Positions 59,801-64,000 of a stretch of 64,000 bases of DNA are shown here, in pieces. The stretch lies in the NCBI GenBank assembly GCA_030141605.1, contig JAQGDQ010000707.1, positions 45,285 through 109,284 of the forward strand. Direction: 5' to 3'. The notes beneath the pieces were generated by a model. That model made no database searches, had not been told where the DNA came from, and saw only the letters and a list, made by a program, of their open reading frames with translations. Position numbers and translations under genes: made by a program. The stretch is from Tubiluchus corallicola (lineage: Eukaryota; Priapulida; Priapulimorpha; Priapulimorphida; Tubiluchidae). The first letter of the stretch is position 1; each line of letters starts with the position of its first letter.

Positions 59801-62626
59801 TTACCGCACCAGAAACTATCTACATCAGCTGTACATGCTCAATGCACCGCACTTACCGCACCAGAAACTATCTACATCAGCTGTACATGCTCAATGCACC
59901 GCACTTACCGCACCAGAAACTATCTACATCAGCTGTACATGCTCAATGCACCGCACTTACTGCACCAGAAACTATCTACATCAGCTGTACATGCTCAACG
60001 CACCGCACTTACCGCACCAGAAACTATCTACATCAGCTGTACAGATCTGAACTAATTCTTTCCTGTTCAAGTGAAACTCTTCCTGTTCAAAACTCTTGGG
60101 ATTCCACAAGGAAATTTGCCCGTCTAGACTACTAGAACAAACCAGCCTGCAAAATGACAAACTCAACTTTAAAATGTATTCGGTAAACAAAGAATTTGCT
60201 TATGAAAAAACGTGCAAAGTGAAGCAGCACGATACTCGAAAAGTAAATGGATTTATGGCACTTGACAAGTTATGGAACAATAGGTTCACATGGCACGAAT
60301 GAGAAAGAATTGCAGTTCACTAGAAGCACACGTGTATTCTAATTTCATTGTTCCTTCTCCACAGTACTCCTGTGGCGCCACCTATGAAGATCCCAACCAT
60401 TTTGTTCAACACTGTCCACTTTACCAACAATTGCAGTTTACTAAGAGCACACATGTATTCTAATTTCATTGCTCCTTCTCCACAGTGCTCCTGTGGCTCC
60501 GCCTAGGAAGATGCCAAGCATTTTGTTCAACACTGTCCACTTTAACAACAATTGCAGTTTACTAAGAGCACACATGTATTCTAATTTCATTGCTAGCAGT
60601 TGTTGTAATCTTGTGCCTATTAAACTTATAAATGACGTTTGAACTCTCTGAAAAGCTTCAGCCTGTTGGCCAATCAGCATTTTATTCATTGCCCATTGTT
60701 TCTTATTACAAATATACTTCTGCTTGTAATGTTTCTTATCAAATAAAAATATTGTTTAAACTAAGTTCTGGAGCGTTTCATCAGACGTACCTTTCCAGGT
60801 ATTTCCTCTCATTAAAAGAAGGTGTATATAAATACCTGAATGTGGTAAAGTACCAGTCTTACCACAATGATTAACATCTAATGTACCTTTCCAGGTATTT
60901 CCTCTCATTAAAGGAAGGTGTATACAAATACCCGAATGTGGCAAAGTACCAGTCTTGCCACAACAATTAACACGACTATTGTTCATCATATTTTTAGCAC
61001 ATGAAGTGAATCAACTTCTCAAATTTTTTATTTGACAACAGCTAACAACTGGCAGGCCGTCTTTAAAGCAGAAACACATTTCTTAGTTATTACAATGTCC
61101 AGTAGATGGCACTTACTTTCCTTCATCATCGAATATAAGCGAAGATATTGTGTCTTTGTGACCCAGGAGTTGACGTCGCACACGGACACTGTCAATGTCC
61201 AGAACATAAATTGTGCCGTCCAGCGATCCGGCCCAAATGCTTGACTGGACATGAAGCAGACAGAACTGAAAAAAAAACTTCGTTTGAGTTCGACGTTCGT
61301 ATTAAACCACTACCTAATTACTCGGCAAGTTCAGGGACATTAACTTAGGCGAATGCAAATTGTAGTAAATTGCAACAACAATGCACAAGTAATGCTAGTA
61401 CATTATGCAGTGAGTGGAGACATCTACTGGCAACCAAGGTGAAACATTTTAAGCTGCTGTATCATTAAAGGAAGACAGGGTGATTTTTCATATACTAGCC
61501 CCCTTTCACGTTTGGAAAAAGTTTAGATTCCAATGCCAATAATACCTGAAAAGCAGTTCTGATAATTAAATAATAGTTTAAAATCTTAATTAACGGCGAG
61601 CGAGCTCAACTATTAATGACATCACAAACTAACATAATTTTCAAAACCACAAACAATCTACACATTGCTTAGAATAGCAACATTATATGTATTTATTATG
61701 CCTTTATGTCCATGATATTTATGTTCAAATTTAAACTTATCTCAATAGTTTACACACCTTATTCTGAAATCTTCGTCAAGGTAATTGCGCATATTACTAA
61801 TAGCAACATTACTTACAGGGTGGTTGACTTTGGTAACTTTTAGTTTTTCGCCACCCTTTCACCAATCACTTGAACACCACTAACTCGGATAATTTATTCA
61901 TTTAATAATCTTGTCACTTTGTATCATATTATCGTTTCATGCTCTGTGTTTTTCTTGTAAAAAAGGTGATAAATAAAGATACTTACTTAGTTACTTACTT
62001 ACTCTCTCAATGTGTTGCACATGTTTGGATTGGTAGATTGTGTCGTGAGACGAATTGGACCCAAGTCGGATCCGTATAGACATTGTGTGTGTATACATGC
62101 ACTAAGTATGGCGGCACCCACGATGAACTTAATGAAACAGAGAGCGAATTAGAGTTAATTTGTTTAAAAACAGAAGAAGATATAAGTTATAATTAGTTTA
62201 GCATTACCTTCGAGCAAGTAAGCACTCTTTCCACTAAGCCATTACCTCAGATATAATGTACATTGTACTTACTATTCTACTAGTAACTGCAATAATTGTT
62301 GACTGCTGTATCCAAGTTGCCGCATCGTAAATAAGCACTCTTTCCACTAAGCCATTACCCCAGATATAATGTACATTGTACTTACTATTCTACTAGTAAC
62401 TCGAATAATTGTTGACTGCTGTATCCAAGTTGCCGCATCGTAAATAAGCACTCTTTCCACTAAGCCATTACCCCAGATATAATGTACATTGTACTTACTA
62501 TTCTGCTAGTAACTGGAATAATTGTTGACTGCTGTATCCAAGTTGCCGCATCGTAAATAATGACTTTATTGCTACCCAATGCAACCCACAGCTTAGGACT
62601 GTGTAGTAAATCATCATTACTTATTG
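47643..62626 (-). CDS. DENND3-like: DENND3-like WD40 C-terminal region (partial; 7 exons)
   Basis: - strand exons in order: 62626-62499, 61265-61117, 60146-60013, 57880-57792, 52998-52867, 49550-49359 and 47657-47643. All are GT-AG with phases 1/0, 0/2, 2/1, 1/0, 0/0, 0/0 and 0/stop, joining to 279 residues plus stop. The protein is a run of WD-type blades: LWVALGSNKVIIYDAATW, SSIWAGSLDGTIYVLDID, SSSLDGQISLWNPKSF, ELWAGLRDSGEIIVWNIGTW, and the closing HMDVIRTLCNIADKYVASGS and KDGRIAIWRL. The order and wording resemble the C-terminal propeller of DENND3, a DENN-domain exchange factor for Rab12 in endosome/autophagy traffic (from memory). LRRK-like or other WD40 proteins are alternatives. The DENN domain would lie upstream, beyond 64 kb. 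No promoter is visible. Confidence 0.75.
47857..47896. repeat. (TA)n microsatellite
   Basis: About 20 uninterrupted TA dinucleotides. Confidence 0.97.
47924..48480 (+). repeat. dispersed repeat also forming the SLCO 3' flank
   Basis: Matches 23339-23960 in the same orientation (TTCATCAGGAAGAGCCATCT and neighbours), with small indels. Its ends are not resolved into TIRs or LTRs. Confidence 0.78.
48623..49274 (+). mobile_element. hAT-like element, copy 2, with 8-bp target duplication
   Basis: Starts CAGAGGCATAGCAAG and ends CTTGCTACGCCACTG. Flanks CAACAGAC (48615-48622) and CAACAGGC (49275-49282) differ at one base. Reverse-oriented homologue of 20517-21161. No transposase frame. Confidence 0.88.
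49359..49550 (-). CDS. DENND3-like exon, last WD40 blades
   Basis: Encodes LCVGTRCGRLITLKTHSTDI, ERSIDAHMDVIRTLCNIADK and YVASGSGSKDGRIAIWRLPY. Acceptor AAATTTTCCAG, donor GTAAGTG, phase 0 in and out. The AHMD...RTLC...SGSG...GRIAIW pattern is the most DENND3-like part. Confidence 0.85.
49637..49960. mobile_element. pogo/Tigger-like terminus
   Basis: CAGTAAGTCCTCGGTTAATA followed by GTGACGTTAAGTGAAAC is typical of Tigger/pogo-type inverted repeats. The opposite end was not located. Confidence 0.45.
49970..50235 (+). repeat. dispersed repeat pair, copy 1
   Basis: Shares TAGTTTGTGACGA, CAACAGCTCATGC, CACAGCGGTAAATT and GCTGTTGAAAATTATGTT with 50960-51235. Both copies end at a TGTGA[TC]GTCATCAA motif. 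Related ends occur at about 57370 (+) and 61615 (-). Confidence 0.8.
50236..50959. other. intron DNA with a possible LINE 3' tail
   Basis: ATTATTATTATTTATTAAAT at about 50422 and the A-rich region around 50600-50670 suggest a LINE/SINE tail. No coding remains. Confidence 0.35.
50960..51235 (+). repeat. dispersed repeat pair, copy 2
   Basis: Second copy of 49970-50235. The terminal motif here is TTTGTGACGTCATCAACAGT, which contains a perfect TGACGTCA. Confidence 0.8.
51414..52837 (+). mobile_element. pogo/Tigger-like non-autonomous element
   Basis: The left end CAGTAGACGTCACTTAATAG (ACTC) and the right end, read in reverse, CAGCAGGTGCCGCTTAATAG (ACTC) form inverted repeats of about 24 bp with a few mismatches. 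A 433-bp LTR is nested in it. The sequence without the insertion matches the 24.1-kb relative (TTCAAATGTATATAAAAAC there, TTCAATTGTACATAAAAAC here). Confidence 0.75.
51485..51917 (-). mobile_element. 433-bp solo LTR nested in the pogo-like element
   Basis: + strand ends are TGTGAAAGTT and AACTTTCACA (perfect inverted termini), and CATTC flanks both sides (51480-51484 and 51918-51922). On the - strand CTATATAAACTGGC is TATA-like and GTGCAATAAAAGTG is a polyA signal. Removing it restores the host element. Confidence 0.9.
52867..52998 (-). CDS. DENND3-like exon, WD blade
   Basis: Encodes NELWAGLRDSGEIIVWNIGT, WTERHRYKLNNCSGISTMVF and CGSK. Acceptor GAATCTAG, donor GTGAGC, phase 0 in and out. 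Confidence 0.85.
53232..57494. mobile_element. possible TIR element hosting a very long array
   Basis: TAGGCCCGTGTCACACAGCG at the left and, in reverse, TAGGCCCCGTGTCATGC at the right are inverted. Internal phrases recur near both ends (ATAATCTGTAAGGCGCCTTA; ATAATCTGTCGGAGGCTCCT). No target duplication was found. Confidence 0.5.
53293..56575. repeat. 36-40 bp satellite, roughly 85 copies
   Basis: Units GTGGTTGATCACTGAGCCCT plus GTCACACGTGCGTCGTAC, with short-deletion variants (GAGCCGTCACAC; CACGTGTCGTAC). Many units carry CACGTG. Open frames on both strands are by-products. It lies in a DENND3-like intron. Confidence 0.95.
56576..57791. other. DENND3-like intron, right of the satellite
   Basis: Contains the putative right end of the TIR element and a TTTGTGATGTCATCAACGGT motif (about 57388) shared with 50.2 and 51.2 kb. 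No exon was recognised. Confidence 0.5.
57792..57880 (-). CDS. DENND3-like small exon
   Basis: Encodes NKRGEILKCLEMFDSWGKIG and HVKCFTVTH, bridging FWC of the preceding exon and NELWAG of the next. Found by phase and frame: acceptor TTGTTCTAG, donor GTATGT, phase 1 in and 0 out, exactly as its neighbours require. Confidence 0.72.
57890..58065. repeat. about 45-bp tandem repeat, 4 copies
   Basis: Units with TATAGCCAGCAAAACACGAA followed by ACAGAACAGAGTGGGGC, beginning 10 bp upstream (gene sense) of the 57.8-kb exon acceptor. Confidence 0.85.
58066..58740. other. DENND3-like intron, nothing recognised
   Basis: No repeats or coding sequence could be identified here. Confidence 0.4.
58741..59075. 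repeat. about 40-bp minisatellite, 8 copies
   Basis: Units CATATCTCGGTTTGCCGGAC plus CTCGGTTTTACACGGTACACT. The ATATCTCGGTTTG core also occurs at 59590 and 63695, so the array probably grew out of that dispersed element. Confidence 0.9.
59205..59690. repeat. dispersed element with 70-bp triplication
   Basis: Contains three copies of about 70 bp (TCTAATACACAGCGACGTCT, then ATTGTATTAGCTGAGTATCG) at about 59345-59555. The whole stretch from about 59270 recurs inverted at 63595-64000, and a diverged relative lies near 11190-11300. Confidence 0.85.
59680..60047 (-). repeat. 52-bp array of exon end and 5' splice site (7 copies)
   Basis: On the gene (-) strand each 52-bp unit reads TACAGCTGATGTAGATAGTT, TCTGGTGCG and then GTAAGTGCGGTGC. 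Donors lie at 60012, 59960, 59908, 59856, 59804, 59752 and 59700. The first is the real exon end (encoding TADVDSFWC), the other six are intronic copies. Confidence 0.92.
60013..60146 (-). CDS. DENND3-like exon, WD blade whose 3' end seeded an array
   Basis: Encodes LVCSSSLDGQISLWNPKSFE, QEEFHLNRKELVQICTADVD and SFWC. Acceptor CATTTTGCAG, donor GTAAGTG, phase 2 in and 1 out. An alternative donor GTACAG at about 60044 would lose the conserved FWC and break the phase to the next exon, so 60013 is preferred. Confidence 0.82.
60305..60605 (+). mobile_element. LINE C-terminal zinc-knuckle fragment, 2.5 tandem copies
   Basis: Units of about 120 bp encode YSCGATYEDPNHFVQHCPLY, the CG...ED..HF...CP.Y pattern at the C-terminus of Jockey/I/CR1-type LINE proteins. 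The third copy is partial. Frames are short and interrupted. Confidence 0.65.
60606..61000. repeat. intron DNA with a 94-bp direct duplication
   Basis: CCTTTCCAGGTATTTCCTCT then CATTAAAAGAAGGTGTATA is duplicated at about 60790-60885 and 60886-60980. Confidence 0.85.
61117..61265 (-). CDS. DENND3-like exon, WD blade
   Basis: Encodes FCLLHVQSSIWAGSLDGTIY, VLDIDSVRVRRQLLGHKDTI and SSLIFDDEG. This is a textbook WD40 blade ending in GHxxxI. Acceptor TTTTTTTTTCAG, donor GTAAGT, phase 0 in and 2 out. Confidence 0.88.
61266..62218. other. DENND3-like intron
   Basis: Contains an element end TTAATGACATCACAAACTAAC (about 61613, related to 50-51 kb) and a probable LINE 3' tail (AATAAAGATACTTACTTAG followed by (ACTT)n at about 61972-62003). 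Otherwise unremarkable. Confidence 0.5.
62219..62557 (-). repeat. 113-bp array of exon end, 5' splice site and intron start (3 copies)
   Basis: Three units, 62445-62557, 62332-62444 and 62219-62331. The first contains the last 59 nt of the 62.5-kb exon and its GTAAGT donor plus 54 nt of intron. The two downstream units repeat all of this with few substitutions (for example ATTCTGCTAG/ATTCTACTAG). Confidence 0.92.
62499..62626 (-). CDS. DENND3-like exon, first WD blade in the window
   Basis: Encodes ISNDDLLHSPKLWVALGSNK, VIIYDAATWIQQSTIIPVTS and RI. Acceptor TTTTTCATTTCAG, donor GTAAGT, phase 1 in and 0 out. The preceding exon is not in the window or not recognisable. Confidence 0.85.
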
Positions 62627-62885
62627 CTGAAATGAAAAAAATCAATAAAATAACTTGACAAAACTCTACAAAACACCATAGATTAGTATGACTATATATA
62701 TAAGATAACTTGAAGTGAAATGAGTGATTGGGGTAAAATGGGAGCATTTGTTTTAAGGTTTTTGTAAGTAATTAGTGTCTTATTCTAATGTCAAGGAACT
62801 AATAGTACAGTTTTATCCATTGTATAGACCTGCTGGTTAAAGTTTACAATTCTTCACACACAAGGAATTAATTCATGAAGTAGAT

Positions 62886-63420
62886 TAGGATTAGGATTGG
62901 GAATAGGATTAGTGTTAGGTTAGTGTTAGGATTGGGGTTAAGATTAGGCTTAGGGTTGGGTTAGGATTAGTGTTAGGTTAGTGTTTGGGTTGGGGTTAAG
63001 ATTAGGCTTAGGGTTGGGTTAGGATTAGTGTTAGGGTTGGGGTTAAGATTAGGCTTAGGGTTGGGTTAGGATTAGTGTTAGGTTAGTGTTAGGGTTGGGG
63101 TTAAGATTAGGCTTAGGGTTGGGGTTAACATTAGGATTAGGGTTGGGGTTAAGATTAGGCTTAGGGTTGGGGTTAGTGTTAGGGTTGGGGTTAAGATTAG
63201 GCTTAGGGTTGGGTTAGGATTAGTGTTAGGGTTGGGGTTAAGATTAGGCTTAGGGTTGGGTTAGGATTAGTGTTAGGTTAGTGTTAGGGTTGGGGTTAAG
63301 ATTAGGCTTAGGGTTGGGTTAGGATTAGTGTTAGGGTTAGGGTTAGGTTTAGGCTTAGGGTTGGGTTAGGATTAGGGTTAGGTTAGGGTTAGGGTTAGGG
63401 TTAGGATTAGGGTTAGGTTA
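62886..63420. repeat. degenerate TTAGGG-type interstitial tract with higher-order unit
   Basis: Mixed TTAGGG, TTAGGA, TTGGGG, TTAAGA and TTAGGC hexamers. A higher-order phrase (GGTTAAGATTAGGCTTAGGG) recurs about 7-8 times. The last 50 bp are almost pure TTAGGG. The right edge abuts the splice-donor array copy at 63421. Confidence 0.9.
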
Positions 63421-64000
63421 GTTTCTGGTGCGGTAAGTGCGGTGCATTGAGCATGTACAGCTGATGTAGATAGTTTCTGGTGCGGTAAGTGCGGTGTGTT
63501 GAGCTTGTACAGCTGATGTAGATAGTTTCGGTGCGGTAAGTGCGATGCGTTGAGCATGTACAGCTGATGTAGATAGTTTCTGGTGCGGTAAGTGCGTTGA
63601 GCACATTCAAGTACAGGAAAAATGTTTTGAAATTTCTCACAAGATGGCCCTACTGTCCAACGTTCTTTGGCGCACTATGCCCTATACTCTCATATCTCGG
63701 TTTGAAGCGAAAAGCGGGGAGATGTCATTTGCAGATTGTCCATATTTACCGATACTCAGCTAATACAATAGACGTCGCTGTGTATTAGACACACGGTCCG
63801 AATTTGCAGATTGTCCATATTTACCGATACTCAGCTAATACAATAGACGTCGCTGTGTATTAGACACACGGTCCGAATTTGCAGATTGTCCATATTTACC
63901 GATACTCAGCTAATACAATAGACGTCGCTGTGTATTAGACACACGGTAATGTAGAATCAATTGCCTTATTGTCTTGAAAACATCTAGTAACCACACCTTT
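63421..64000 (+). repeat. inverted copy of 59.3-60.0 kb, including four splice-donor units
   Basis: 63421-63600 carries four units of the exon-derived 52-bp repeat on the + strand (TCTGGTGCG|GTAAGTGCG). Then 63600-64000 mirrors 59690 back to about 59270, including the triplicated 70-bp segment. It has no exon body. It continues past the window end. Confidence 0.9.

Noticed and set aside
59677-60135. Two + strand frames of 125-152 codons
   Set aside because: They run antisense to the DENND3-like exon and its 52-bp donor array, and exist only because the array is homogeneous.

Overview
This is a stretch of an animal nuclear genome. It is AT-rich, its genes are split by GT-AG introns, and it carries TTAGGG-type telomere-like repeats, many intronic minisatellites, solo LTRs, LINE fragments and non-autonomous DNA transposons. 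The gene families (an SLCO4-like organic-anion transporter, a secreted pentraxin-domain protein and a DENND3-like WD40 protein) and the repeat load suggest a non-vertebrate metazoan, perhaps marine. The sequence alone does not fix the phylum.

Layout. (1) 1-2.5 kb: two minisatellites, one built from hAT-type transposon ends, then a 5' flank with a short upstream ORF. (2) 2.55-23.3 kb, + strand: an apparently complete 10-coding-exon SLCO gene. All splice phases join and give 728 residues. Its introns hold three copies of one MITE, a LINE reverse-transcriptase fragment, a 1.4-kb LTR, a hAT element, a solo LTR, a duplicated 1.4/1.8-kb block and several arrays. (3) 23.3-32.4 kb: mostly repeats, including a duplicated block, two reverse-transcriptase relics and an LTR-like element on the - strand, plus one weak candidate signal-peptide exon. 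(4) 32.45-42.26 kb, + strand: five or more exons of a pentraxin-domain protein, with a 95-bp satellite in one intron that is interrupted by a 1.3-kb LTR. (5) 42.3-47.5 kb: convergent intergenic DNA with a hAT element inside a tRNA-like relic, a 57-bp array with a long open frame, and a solo LTR. (6) 47.6-62.6 kb, - strand: the seven 3'-terminal coding exons of a DENND3-like gene (279 residues of WD40 propeller; the N-terminal part lies beyond the window). (7) 62.9-64 kb: a degenerate TTAGGG tract, then an inverted copy of intronic DNA from 59.3-60.0 kb.

The most unusual signal: three separate exons in two unrelated genes (SLCO exon 4; DENND3-like exons at 62.5 and 60.0 kb) have their 3' end, 5' splice site and intron start amplified as tandem arrays running into the intron (6, 3 and 7 copies). 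One of these splice-donor arrays was also copied, inverted, beside the telomere-like tract. The pattern suggests a recurrent process in this genome that seeds minisatellites at exon/intron junctions and leaves rows of decoy 5' splice sites.

The genes show no sign of working as a pathway. SLCO imports organic anions at the plasma membrane, the pentraxin is probably secreted, and DENND3 relatives act on Rab GTPases. Exon coordinates were built by hand from splice motifs, reading frame and family resemblance. No search was run.
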